From positions 1 through 64,000 of the forward strand of contig JAFXTN010000011.1 in NCBI GenBank assembly GCA_017535785.1: DNA of 64,000 nt, in the 5' to 3' direction. This DNA comes from Butyrivibrio sp. (GTDB lineage: Bacteria > Bacillota > Clostridia > Lachnospirales > Lachnospiraceae). The position numbers were made by a program, and so were the translations under genes. Position 1 is the stretch's first letter. Each line of letters opens with the position of its first letter. A model generated the notes under the pieces. The model saw only the letters and a program-made list of their open reading frames with translations, did not search any database and was not told the DNA's origin. This document shows, in pieces, positions 8,218 through 16,625 of the stretch.

Positions 8218-8549
8218 TGAATACAGAATTCACAGCCGTTAACCCCGGCAGCATTATAGATGAATCACAGAAGCTTAAATTCGCGGGATACCATCTCATG
8301 CAGCAGTGTGCTACAAGAATTCCCGATGCTTATGAGCTTATATATACCTTCGGAAAAGGACTTGAAGTTAAGCAGCTCAAGATTACCCTTCCTGAAAACG
8401 AAGAGATCTCAAGTATAACAAGTATTTATCCTTGTGCTTTTATATATGAGAACGAGATGCATGATCTTTTCGGCGTGCAGATCAAGATGATCAACATTGA
8501 CTTTGAAGGTAAACTCTATCGCACAGCGATTGAGACACCGTTTAAATAA
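8217..8549 (+). CDS. echD: Ech hydrogenase subunit D, NuoC-like
   Basis: Soluble subunit corresponding to the 30-kDa NuoC protein, which packs against the catalytic large subunit and has no cofactor. Seen: 110 residues and the family signature ENEMHDLFGV at residues 80-89 (compare ERExxDLFG in complex I). The N-terminal half is weakly conserved, as usual for EchD. It is translationally coupled to echC and 14 bases before echE. Confidence 0.9.
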   Translation: MNTEFTAVNPGSIIDESQKLKFAGYHLMQQCATRIPDAYELIYTFGKGLEVKQLKITLPENEEISSITSIYPCAFIYENEMHDLFGVQIKMINIDFEGKLYRTAIETPFK

Positions 8550-8563
8550 TTGGAGGAACCCAA

Positions 8564-9643
8564 ATGTCTAACAGAAGTGTAATTCCCTTTGGACCCCAGC
8601 ATCCGGTTCTTCCGGAGCCGATTCATTTAGACCTTGTTATGGAGGATGAGAAGGTTGTTGAAGCAATCCCTTCCATCGGATTCATTCACAGAGGTCTGGA
8701 GAAGCTGGTTGATAAAAAAGATTTTAACGAGATGGTTTACGTTGCAGAGCGTATCTGCGGTATCTGTTCACTTGGTCATGGTCTTGGCTATTCAGAGGCT
8801 GTTGAGCATATCATGGATATCGAGGTACCTGCAAGAGCCAGATATTTAAGAACAATCTGGTCTGAGCTTTCAAGGATCCATTCTCATTTACTTTGGCTCG
8901 GCCTTCTTGCCGATGCTTTCGGATTTGAGAGCTTATATATGGATTGCTGGAGACTCAGAGAAGAAGCTCTTGATATGTTCGAAGCTTCTACCGGCGGACG
9001 TGTTATCTTTTCCGTTATGAAGATCGGCGGTGTAAGAAGAGACGTTACCGATGAGATGCTTAAAGATTTTAACGAGCGTATCTTCAAGATGGAAGAGGAT
9101 CTTAAGACTCTTACAAGACCTTTCCTTGAGGACGCTGCGGTTCAGACAAGACTTCGCGGTGTCGGCGTTCTTACTTCAGAGCAGGCCGATGCTCTCGGAT
9201 GTACCGGACCGTTCCTTAGAGCAAGCGGAATAAGCTGTGATATTAGATCAACAGGTTACTGTGCATACGGTGATATCGATTTTACACCTATCGTAAGTAC
9301 AGAAGGCGATTCCTACGCTCGTACAAAGTGCCGTATCTTAGAGATATTCCAGGCATTTGATCTCATTCATCAGTGTATCGATAAGATGCCTTCAGGTGAT
9401 ATCGAGGTTCCCGTTAAGGGAATGCCTAACGGCGAATATATGATGAGAATCGAGCAGCCAAGAGGCGAAGCTTTGTATTATGTAAAGGCAAACGGAACTA
9501 AGTTCATTGACAGAATGAGAGTCCGCACACCCACTTTTGCAAACCTTTCAGGTCTTGTTGAGATCTTAAAGGGCTGCGATCTTGCGGATGTTCCTATCCT
9601 TGTTCTTACGATCGATCCTTGTATCAGCTGCACGGAGAGATAA
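8564..9643 (+). CDS. echE: Ech [NiFe] hydrogenase large catalytic subunit E
   Basis: Carries the NiFe active site that reduces protons to H2 or oxidises H2. Both metal motifs are intact: RICGIC with Cys65 and Cys68 near the N-terminus, and DPCISC with Cys353 and Cys356 at the C-terminus. The 359-residue protein ends only three residues after the last cysteine (TER), so there is no C-terminal peptide to be cleaved off. Known for Ech and CooH enzymes: no processing protease is needed, and none is encoded nearby. The body is the NuoD-like fold. Start after TTGGAGG. Confidence 0.96.
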   Translation: MSNRSVIPFGPQHPVLPEPIHLDLVMEDEKVVEAIPSIGFIHRGLEKLVDKKDFNEMVYVAERICGICSLGHGLGYSEAVEHIMDIEVPARARYLRTIWSELSRIHSHLLWLGLLADAFGFESLYMDCWRLREEALDMFEASTGGRVIFSVMKIGGVRRDVTDEMLKDFNERIFKMEEDLKTLTRPFLEDAAVQTRLRGVGVLTSEQADALGCTGPFLRASGISCDIRSTGYCAYGDIDFTPIVSTEGDSYARTKCRILEIFQAFDLIHQCIDKMPSGDIEVPVKGMPNGEYMMRIEQPRGEALYYVKANGTKFIDRMRVRTPTFANLSGLVEILKGCDLADVPILVLTIDPCISCTER

Positions 9644-9682
9644 TTTTGCGAGTATTTATTATACTCATTACAGGAGATCATT

Positions 9683-10153
9683 ATGGCATTTATAAGTTTT
9701 AAGAAAACTATATTACGTAATCTTTTTTCTAAGCCGTATACCAGAAAGACGGAGAAGGAATATCCTGAAGGAACAAGAGGACATGTTGAGAATGACATGG
9801 ATGTTTGTATCCTTTGTGGACTTTGTTCAATTAAATGTCCCACACACGCTATCACTGTAGATAAGGCTGCAAAGACATGGTCTATCAGACCTATGAGCTG
9901 CATACAGTGCAGATGCTGTGTAGACAACTGCCCTAAGAAGTGTCTTTCAATGGGTACAAAGTTCCAGGAACCCGGCGAAGAGAAGATTTCCAAGACATTT
10001 AAGCAGTCTGAGAAAGCGATAGCTGCACAGGAAGCTCTTATGAAGGCAGCAAAAGAGAGAGCGGCTCAAGCCGCTGCTGCAAAGGCTGCCGCAGCTCAGG
10101 GAGGTGCCGCACCTGCTGCACCCGCGCAGAACTCGGAAGAAAAGAAAGATTGA
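9683..10153 (+). CDS. echF: Ech hydrogenase ferredoxin-like subunit F
   Basis: NuoI-like polyferredoxin subunit thought to accept electrons from reduced ferredoxin. Two 4Fe-4S motifs are visible: CILCGLCSIKCP and CIQCRCCVDNCP (residues about 42-53 and 72-83). Downstream, residues about 99-156 form an Ala/Glu/Lys-rich helical, low-complexity tail, unlike the compact EchF of methanogens and echoing the tail of EchC in this cluster. AGGAG site at suitable distance. The stop overlaps the hypF start (TGATG). Confidence 0.93.
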   Translation: MAFISFKKTILRNLFSKPYTRKTEKEYPEGTRGHVENDMDVCILCGLCSIKCPTHAITVDKAAKTWSIRPMSCIQCRCCVDNCPKKCLSMGTKFQEPGEEKISKTFKQSEKAIAAQEALMKAAKERAAQAAAAKAAAAQGGAAPAAPAQNSEEKKD

Positions 10154-12483
10154 TGATCATTTCATTAAAAATCAAAGGGGCGGTCCAAGGTGTTGGTTAT
10201 CGCCCCTTTATTGCCCAAAAAGCAAATGAATACGGCCTTAAAGGAATGGTAAAGAATATTGGGGCAGCTGTAGAAATCCTTGTTTCGGGTGATGACGATA
10301 AGCTAAGTAAGTTTGTGGACACCGTAAAAAATGAGTATCCTGCAGGTGCTTTTATTTTAAATATCCAAAAAGAGATAGTAAGCGAAGATGATTCTTTTCC
10401 ATATGATTCCTTTGTGATCGAAGACAGCTCACCGGTCGAACTAACCGATGAACTTGCTGTTTTTTCACCGGATATCGGCATCTGTGAGGATTGCATGAAA
10501 GAGATGCTTGATCCTTCAGACAGAAGATACAGATATCCGCTCATAAGCTGTGCTTCATGCGGACCAAGGATCAGTATTGCAAACAGATTCCCGTATGACA
10601 GAGATACGACTACTATGATCGACTTTGATATGTGTCCTTCCTGCCAAAAGGAATATACAACAGGCAGAAGAAGGCATGCACAGACTATTTCTTGTCATGA
10701 CTGCGGACCACAGATGATCCTGTATCATTATGAGCCGCATAATAATGAACTCTGCCATTTAGAAAAAGATGACGCCGTAAATAAAGCCATCGAGATCATT
10801 ATGTCCGGTGGGATCATAGGTCTTAAAGGAATAAGCGGCTATCAGCTTGTTTGTCTTCCCGATCATAATTCAGCAAAGAGATTAAGAGAAATAAAGGGCC
10901 GTGAAAATAAGCCTTTCGCTATTATGTTTGGCTCACTAGATACAATAAAAGATTATGCGATTGTCACATCTCTTGAGGAAAAGCTCTTGGTCTCATCCGT
11001 GCGTCCTATTGTTCTTCTTGAGAAAAAGAAGAACTTTGATGCTGAGGTCGTAAAAGATTCCGATCATATCGGTGCATTTCTTCCTTCTGCGGGAATACAT
11101 AAGCTTTTATGTGATGCCGCAGGTCCTTTGATAGTTACATCTGCCAATAAGAGCGATCGTCCGATGGAAATATCGGATCGTGGATTTAAAGATATATTCA
11201 TGCCGGGGGACTGCGCTGATTTTAATACTCAGTTCCACGTTGATGGCATGCTTTATCATAAAAGAAAGATAAATATGGCTCAGGATGACTCCGTTATGTT
11301 TGTGATAAAACATGCAGACGGATCAGAAGAAGCCCATTTTGTAAGGAGAGCAAGAGGTTATGCGCCTCTTCCTGTTCTTGTTGATGATATCAATAACGAT
11401 ATCAATATTCTCGCACTTGGTGGTGATCTTAAGAGCGCATTCTCTTTTGCCAAGAAGGATAAGATAATGCCTTCTCAGTATATAGGCGACCTTGAAGATT
11501 ACACTGTGTTTGAGAATTACAAAGCTTATCTTGATAGGTTTGAAGAGCTCTTTGAGTTTAAACCCAGGGTCATAGTAAGAGATATGCATCCTCTTTATGT
11601 TTCGCATAATTTTGCTTCAAAAAGAGCGGTTCATTATGCTGATGATAAAAGTTCTCATTCAAGTCCGGATATTCTTGATGTACAGCATCATCATGCGCAT
11701 GCTCTTTCGGTTATGGCGGAAAACTCAATAAGAAGCTGCATAGGAGTGTGTTTTGACGGAACGGGCTACGGAACCGACGGTAAAATCTGGGGTGGAGAGT
11801 TTATTCTTTGCAAAGATACCGATTTTACTAGGAGCGGGCATTTATCATATGTGAAGCTCTGCGGAGGAGATAAGGCGTCCAAGAATGCAGGCCTTGTTTC
11901 CGGATGTTATAAAGAAATGCTAGGGATTGATGCTCTGGGAGCGCTTGAAAAGGCAGCTCTTTTAAATGATATCAATACCTTTGAGACTTCAAGCATGGGA
12001 CGACTCTTTGATGCAGTCTCGGCAACCCTTGGAACAAAAAATGAGAATTCATATGAGGGCGAATGTGCTATAATGCTTGAGCAAACAGCAGCTTCTTTTG
12101 ACGGAAAGGATTATCCCGATATCCGTTTTGCTGTTGATGTTAAAGGCGATGAACTTATAGCCGATCAGATTATGGTTTATAATGAGATTCTGAAGCTTCA
12201 TGAAGAAGGAAGATATTCTAAGGAAGCTCTTGCGTATGCCTTCCATATGGCCGTAGCAAGGCTGGTTTTGGATATGTGCATACGTATCAGAGAGGATTCA
12301 AGCGAGAATAAAGTCTGTTTATCGGGCGGAGTGTTCTTAAACAGGATCATATTAAAAGAGTGTGTAAGAGCATTAAAAGAGAATTCTTTTGATGTTTATG
12401 TAAATAAACTTTTGCCCGCGGGAGATGGCGGGATCTCAACCGGACAAGCATATTATGCGATGATGCATTTGGATAATATGTGA
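10153..12483 (+). CDS. hypF: Carbamoyltransferase HypF, hydrogenase maturation
   Basis: Converts carbamoyl phosphate and ATP to an adenylated carbamoyl group and passes it to the HypE C-terminal cysteine, the first step of cyanide ligand synthesis. Domains in order: acylphosphatase-like (residues 3-90, VQGVGYRPF), two zinc-finger motifs (CEDC to CASC and CPSC to CHDC, 115-195), a YrdC-like domain (200-380) and a Kae1-like domain (about 395-770) with VQHHHAHA and FDGTGYG. 776 residues, full length. Start ATG 10153 overlaps the echF stop, so hyp genes are in the ech operon. Confidence 0.97.
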   Translation: MIISLKIKGAVQGVGYRPFIAQKANEYGLKGMVKNIGAAVEILVSGDDDKLSKFVDTVKNEYPAGAFILNIQKEIVSEDDSFPYDSFVIEDSSPVELTDELAVFSPDIGICEDCMKEMLDPSDRRYRYPLISCASCGPRISIANRFPYDRDTTTMIDFDMCPSCQKEYTTGRRRHAQTISCHDCGPQMILYHYEPHNNELCHLEKDDAVNKAIEIIMSGGIIGLKGISGYQLVCLPDHNSAKRLREIKGRENKPFAIMFGSLDTIKDYAIVTSLEEKLLVSSVRPIVLLEKKKNFDAEVVKDSDHIGAFLPSAGIHKLLCDAAGPLIVTSANKSDRPMEISDRGFKDIFMPGDCADFNTQFHVDGMLYHKRKINMAQDDSVMFVIKHADGSEEAHFVRRARGYAPLPVLVDDINNDINILALGGDLKSAFSFAKKDKIMPSQYIGDLEDYTVFENYKAYLDRFEELFEFKPRVIVRDMHPLYVSHNFASKRAVHYADDKSSHSSPDILDVQHHHAHALSVMAENSIRSCIGVCFDGTGYGTDGKIWGGEFILCKDTDFTRSGHLSYVKLCGGDKASKNAGLVSGCYKEMLGIDALGALEKAALLNDINTFETSSMGRLFDAVSATLGTKNENSYEGECAIMLEQTAASFDGKDYPDIRFAVDVKGDELIADQIMVYNEILKLHEEGRYSKEALAYAFHMAVARLVLDMCIRIREDSSENKVCLSGGVFLNRIILKECVRALKENSFDVYVNKLLPAGDGGISTGQAYYAMMHLDNM

Positions 12484-12505
12484 AGTTTTTACGAAAGGAT
12501 TTATT

Positions 12506-12724
12506 ATGTGCGTTGCTATACCGGGTACGGTCATCAGTTTAAACGGAACAAAGGCAACCGTTGATTTTAGCGGCAATAAAGTAGTTGCTGAGGCGGGGCT
12601 TGTGGATGTTTCCGTAGGAGATAAGGTTCTTGTACACGCGGGCTGTATCATTCAGAAGATGGATGAAAAGCTTGCTCAGGAAACTATAGATCTGTTCAAA
12701 GAAATTGAGGATTTGATGGTCTGA
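12506..12724 (+). CDS. hypC: Hydrogenase maturation chaperone HypC
   Basis: Small chaperone that partners HypD during assembly of Fe(CN)2CO and delivers it to the large subunit. Begins with the diagnostic MCVAIPG, whose Cys2 is the functional residue after loss of the initiator Met. The rest is the OB-like barrel (ATVDFSGNKV, VLVHAGCIIQKMDE). 72 residues, typical. GAAAGG precedes the ATG; one base separates it from hypD. Confidence 0.97.
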   Translation: MCVAIPGTVISLNGTKATVDFSGNKVVAEAGLVDVSVGDKVLVHAGCIIQKMDEKLAQETIDLFKEIEDLMV

Positions 12725-12725
12725 T

Positions 12726-13772
12726 ATGATCGGTGCTGATATAAAAACTATTGCTGAACAACTAAAGAATTATGATGGAGAAGAGGTCAGGATCATGGAG
12801 GTCTGCGGAACTCATACCGCGGCTATATCGGAAAACGGCATTCCTTCCATGCTCTCGCCAAAGATAAAGCTTATATCGGGACCGGGGTGCCCTGTTTGTG
12901 TTACTGTAACCGCTGTAATCGATAAGCTTGTGGAATTATCGATGAGAGATGACACGGTCGTGCTTACCTTTGGCGATCTTATCAGAGTTAAAGGCTCAGA
13001 GAAATCTCTTGCCGATGCAAAGGCGGACGGAGCGCATGTTAAAATGGTCTATTCGCCCATGGAAACCTTAGAAATGGCTGAGAAAGATCCTTCTCGCACT
13101 TACGTTTTTGCCGCAATAGGATTTGAGACAACGGTTCCTGTATATGCAACGGTTCTGGAAGAAGCTATAAACAGAAAGCTTGATAATCTTAAGCTTTTGA
13201 CTTCTATAAAGACAATGCCGCAGGTCATTCGCTGGGTTGTAAACAATGGCGGCGGAATAGACGGCTTTATTGCTCCCGGTCACGTTGCGACGATAACGGG
13301 AAGCGACATTTTTAAGGACTTATCCGAAGAACTTGGCATCCCTTTTGTTGTTTCGGGTTTTGATGGAGAGCAGCTTCTTTTGACTATATATGCCCTTATC
13401 CGTATGAAGGGCCAAAAAGGCATTAAAAACCTCTATAAGAGCGTTGTTACCTCCGAAGGTAATATGAAAGCAAAAGAGATAGTTAATAAGTATTTTGAGC
13501 CTTCTGACGCTTCCTGGAGGGGTATGGGTAAGATCAAAGGTTCCGGTCTTGTCCTCAAAAAAGAATTTGAGAAATTTGATGCCGGTAGCAGAGATCTCGA
13601 TGAAGATCATATGCCCGCAGGATGCTGTTGCGCATCCGTTCTTGTAGGTAAGATAAAGCCTAATGAATGTCCTATGTTCGGTAAGACATGTACGCCCGAT
13701 AATGCTCATGGCGCTTGTATGGTCTCAACCGAGGGTAGCTGCTATAACTATTTTGTTTCCGGAAGAAAGTGA
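12726..13772 (+). CDS. hypD: Hydrogenase Fe(CN)2CO assembly protein HypD
   Basis: Scaffold that holds the iron while cyanide and CO are added; contains a 4Fe-4S cluster. Conserved motifs: MEVCGTHT (catalytic Cys near residue 20), SGPGCPVCVT (about 55-64), PGHVATITG, and a Cys-rich C-terminus with CCCASVL, CPMFGKTC, GACMVSTEGSC. 348 residues, normal. Sits between hypC and hypE and overlaps the region just before hypE, in the usual hypFCDE order. Confidence 0.97.
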   Translation: MIGADIKTIAEQLKNYDGEEVRIMEVCGTHTAAISENGIPSMLSPKIKLISGPGCPVCVTVTAVIDKLVELSMRDDTVVLTFGDLIRVKGSEKSLADAKADGAHVKMVYSPMETLEMAEKDPSRTYVFAAIGFETTVPVYATVLEEAINRKLDNLKLLTSIKTMPQVIRWVVNNGGGIDGFIAPGHVATITGSDIFKDLSEELGIPFVVSGFDGEQLLLTIYALIRMKGQKGIKNLYKSVVTSEGNMKAKEIVNKYFEPSDASWRGMGKIKGSGLVLKKEFEKFDAGSRDLDEDHMPAGCCCASVLVGKIKPNECPMFGKTCTPDNAHGACMVSTEGSCYNYFVSGRK

Positions 13773-13777
13773 TATTT

Positions 13778-14788
13778 ATGAAGATTACTATGGCGCATGG
13801 GAGTGGCGGAGAATCTACTTCGGCTCTCATAAAGGATGTTTTTTCCAAATATTTTAAAAACGAGATATTGGATAGACTTGAGGATTCGGCTGTTGTTGAA
13901 GGAACAGGAAAGATCGCTGTGACCACAGACAGCTTTGTCGTAACTCCGCTTGTTTTCCCGGGCGGAGACATCGGAAGACTTGCTGTTTGCGGTACAGTTA
14001 ACGACCTCCTTATGAGCGGAGCTACTCCCAAGTACATTACATGCGGAGCTGTCCTTGAAGAAGGGCTTGATATCGAGCTTCTTGATAAAGTCATTGCCTC
14101 TATGGCGGAGACAGCAAAGGAAGCCGGAGTCATGGTCGTAACAGGTGATACCAAGGTCATCGAGAACAGAGGCGCAGAGCCGGGACTTATCATCAATACT
14201 TCGGGTATAGGATTTATAGATGAGTCAAAAGAGCCGGTGGGGCCCTATAATCTCATGGATGGAGATAAGCTCATCATCACCGGAAATCTCGGAGATCACC
14301 ATGCCGCGATTCTCGGCTGCAGGATGGGCATTGAAATTAATATCAAATCTGATTGCGCTCCTTTATGTGAGATCGTTCGCAGATTACAGGATAACAATAT
14401 CCGTGTCCATGCCATGAGAGATGTGACAAGAGGCGGCCTAGGTACTGTTCTTAATGAGTTTGCATCGGCTTCGGGATGCAATATTGAACTTAGTGAAGAG
14501 GCTATGCCCGTCGATTCGGCTGTTAAAGAATTCTGCGGTCTTTTGGGCCTTGATCCCATGTATATGGGAAATGAAGGCAAAGCTGTTATCTCAGTTCATA
14601 AAGATGATGCTGAAAAAGCTCTTTTACTTATTAAAAATGCCAAATATGGCGACAACGCTGCGATTATCGGAGAGGTTATTAAGAATAATGGATCTGATGC
14701 CGATAATAGTGTTGTTCTAAACACAAAACTTGGAGGAAAGCGCGTAGTGGGGCTTATGTACGGCGAGGGTCTTCCAAGAATATGTTAA
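13778..14788 (+). CDS. hypE: Carbamoyl dehydratase HypE, hydrogenase maturation
   Basis: Receives the carbamoyl group from HypF on its last cysteine and dehydrates it with ATP to thiocyanate, which is passed to iron on HypC-HypD. Seen: AIR-synthase-like fold starting MAHGSGGES, the nucleotide-binding blocks TTDSFVVTP and VVTGDTKV, and the invariant C-terminus PRIC with the acceptor Cys as the final residue. Start ATG 13778; an in-frame GTG at 13769 that overlaps the hypD stop is possible. 336 residues. Last gene of the ech-hyp run; hypA and hypB are not in the window. Confidence 0.96.
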   Translation: MKITMAHGSGGESTSALIKDVFSKYFKNEILDRLEDSAVVEGTGKIAVTTDSFVVTPLVFPGGDIGRLAVCGTVNDLLMSGATPKYITCGAVLEEGLDIELLDKVIASMAETAKEAGVMVVTGDTKVIENRGAEPGLIINTSGIGFIDESKEPVGPYNLMDGDKLIITGNLGDHHAAILGCRMGIEINIKSDCAPLCEIVRRLQDNNIRVHAMRDVTRGGLGTVLNEFASASGCNIELSEEAMPVDSAVKEFCGLLGLDPMYMGNEGKAVISVHKDDAEKALLLIKNAKYGDNAAIIGEVIKNNGSDADNSVVLNTKLGGKRVVGLMYGEGLPRIC

Positions 14789-14828
14789 TTGTAGTAAAAT
14801 AGCTTTTAAGAATCGAATGAGGTAAATA

Positions 14829-15707
14829 ATGGAATTTAGAAGAATAGATAAAGAAACAGTCAAATGTATCATCACGGAAGACGATATGTTTGAACAGGGA
14901 ATTAAATTAGAAGATCTTTTCGAGAAGAAAAAAGAAGCTATGGATTTTCTTCATGATGTAATGAGGAAAGCTGAGGAAGAAGTTGATTATAAGCCCACAG
15001 GTAGTTTTACACCAATGCAGATAACGGTTCTTCCCGACCACACGATCTCGCTTACACTTTCTGAGAATTCATCAAATTCTTTTGCCGATATGCTTAAGAA
15101 TGTAACTCAGAATGCGGGTATCAAGATTCCTAAGAATATCTTGGAGGATCTCGGAGATTGTGAGAACGATGAGCGCCTTCAGAGACTTAATGAGTATCTT
15201 CAGAGTCTCAAACAGCTCACCAACTCGGTCAAGAACATCATTGATAAGGATAATAACGACAAGAGCAAGGATGACAACAAGATTCCGATCAAATCCAATG
15301 CTTCTGCCGATGTAAGAAAAGAAATCTGTGATAACATAGCCAATAAGGTCTATGACAATAACAAAGATAACAGAAGTGACAATGTTACGGATAATCTTGA
15401 GAGACTCAAATTCAGCGAGTACATTTTCTCTTTTGCCGATATAAGAACTGCAGTTAGCTTTTGTGCTAAGGCTCCGGCTAACCTCAATATCGGAAGCTCT
15501 TTGTACAGAGATGCTAAGAAGGGCAATTATTTCCTTTATCTCGAGAGATGCGATGAAGATGCCAAGAAATTTGCGGCACTCTTTACGATGGCTTATGAGT
15601 TCGGACATTTCTATGCATCGAACCCCACAGTGATCGCTCATATCAAGGAAACATATGAGTGCATCATCAAGGATGAAGCTCTTACCAAGCTTTCGGCGAT
15701 CGCTTGA
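14829..15707 (+). CDS. mecA: ClpC adaptor protein MecA
   Basis: Adaptor that targets proteins to the ClpCP protease. Seen: an N-terminal domain (residues 1-80) opening MEFRRIDKETVKCII, as in MecA, a long charged, Asn/Asp/Lys-rich linker (about 130-195), and a C-terminal domain (about 198-290) with KFSEYIFSFADIRTAVSF and a NYFLYLERCDED segment. At 292 residues it is longer than the Bacillus protein (about 218) because of the linker. Identification is from motif pattern. GAGG precedes the ATG; TAAAAT at 14795-14800 could be a -10 box. Confidence 0.82.
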   Translation: MEFRRIDKETVKCIITEDDMFEQGIKLEDLFEKKKEAMDFLHDVMRKAEEEVDYKPTGSFTPMQITVLPDHTISLTLSENSSNSFADMLKNVTQNAGIKIPKNILEDLGDCENDERLQRLNEYLQSLKQLTNSVKNIIDKDNNDKSKDDNKIPIKSNASADVRKEICDNIANKVYDNNKDNRSDNVTDNLERLKFSEYIFSFADIRTAVSFCAKAPANLNIGSSLYRDAKKGNYFLYLERCDEDAKKFAALFTMAYEFGHFYASNPTVIAHIKETYECIIKDEALTKLSAIA

Positions 15708-15731
15708 TCTTTAATCAAAATTATCAATAAT

Positions 15732-15776
15732 CAGTCTCAGCTAACCTTGAACAAGGCATGTTGAGACTGTTCTTTT
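15732..15776 (+). terminator. Intrinsic terminator after mecA
   Basis: Outer stem CAGTCTCA (15732-15739) with TGAGACTG (15762-15769), plus an inner hairpin CCTT-GAAC-AAGG at 15745-15756, followed by TTCTTTT. Ends the mecA transcript before rluF. Confidence 0.75.
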
Positions 15777-15794
15777 ATATCATGGGATTACAAT

Positions 15795-16511
15795 ATGAGA
15801 CTTAACAGGTATATTGCGACTTGCGGCGTCTGTTCAAGAAGAGCTGCCGACAAGCTTATTGAAGACAAAAGAATAACCGTAAACGGTAAGATCGCTGAAT
15901 TCGGAACTGAGGTAAATGAGGGAGATACAGTACTTTTTGACGGAAAAGAGATCACGCCTTCCAAAGAAAGCATTGTTCTTGCTTATTACAAGCCTGTTGG
16001 TGTTGTTTGTACCGAAAAAGACAAGCATGCAGCAGAAACTGTCATAGAAAACCTTGGATATTCCGAGCGTGTAACCTACGCAGGAAGACTTGATAAGGAT
16101 TCCGAGGGACTTCTTTTGATGAGTAACGACGGAAAACTCATTGAAGCTATGATGAAAGGCTCTAACAAGCATGAAAAAGAGTATGAAGTAGTCGTTGATA
16201 AAGAACTTAACGGCGATATCTTAAATAAGCTTGCAAACGGGATATATCTTCCGGAGCTTGACAGGACAACGCGCGGCTGCAAAGTGAAAAGGACAGGTTC
16301 AAGATCTTTTGACATAATCCTTACTCAGGGGCTCAACAGACAGATAAGGCGAATGTGCAAGGAAGTAGGGCTTAAGGTCATTTCTCTTAAGAGGATTAGA
16401 GTCATGACGGTTAGCCTTAAAGACCATAAGCTTGCTCCCGGTAAATATGAAGAGCTTTCGGGCAAGGAAAAAGCCAGACTTTACGAGGCATGCGGCCTTA
16501 AAGTCCAGTGA
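15795..16511 (+). CDS. rluF: 23S rRNA pseudouridine synthase, RluF type
   Basis: Isomerises a uridine in 23S rRNA. Seen: S4 RNA-binding domain at residues 1-50 (RLNRYIATCGVCSRRAADK), then the catalytic domain with GRLDKDSEGLLL (catalytic Asp near residue 98), the RluF-like HEKEYEVVVDK stretch and QGLNRQIRRMC. 238 residues; the long basic C-terminal tail of the E. coli protein is absent. E. coli RluF acts at U2604; the site here is inferred. It starts 25 bases after the mecA terminator with little visible ribosome site. Confidence 0.88.
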   Translation: MRLNRYIATCGVCSRRAADKLIEDKRITVNGKIAEFGTEVNEGDTVLFDGKEITPSKESIVLAYYKPVGVVCTEKDKHAAETVIENLGYSERVTYAGRLDKDSEGLLLMSNDGKLIEAMMKGSNKHEKEYEVVVDKELNGDILNKLANGIYLPELDRTTRGCKVKRTGSRSFDIILTQGLNRQIRRMCKEVGLKVISLKRIRVMTVSLKDHKLAPGKYEELSGKEKARLYEACGLKVQ

Positions 16512-16535
16512 GAGTCGTCTTTTTCTCAAAAATAA

Positions 16536-16566
16536 ATGACATAATAAGCTTATTTGCTGATATAAT
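16536..16566 (+). promoter_or_regulatory. Promoter of ligA-metA
   Basis: ATGACA (16536-16541) as -35 and an extended -10 TGATATAAT (16558-16566), spacer 19 bases. It lies 60 bases before ligA in the only gap upstream of that pair. Confidence 0.65.
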
Positions 16567-16625
16567 TAGATTTGATCGTTGGCTTTTAAAGGGCCTATAT
16601 AAATAAAAATGTTGGGGTGTTTGAT

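Noticed and set aside
9644..9682. A missing small gene between echE and echF
   Set aside because: Only 39 bases including the echF ribosome site; nothing can be encoded.
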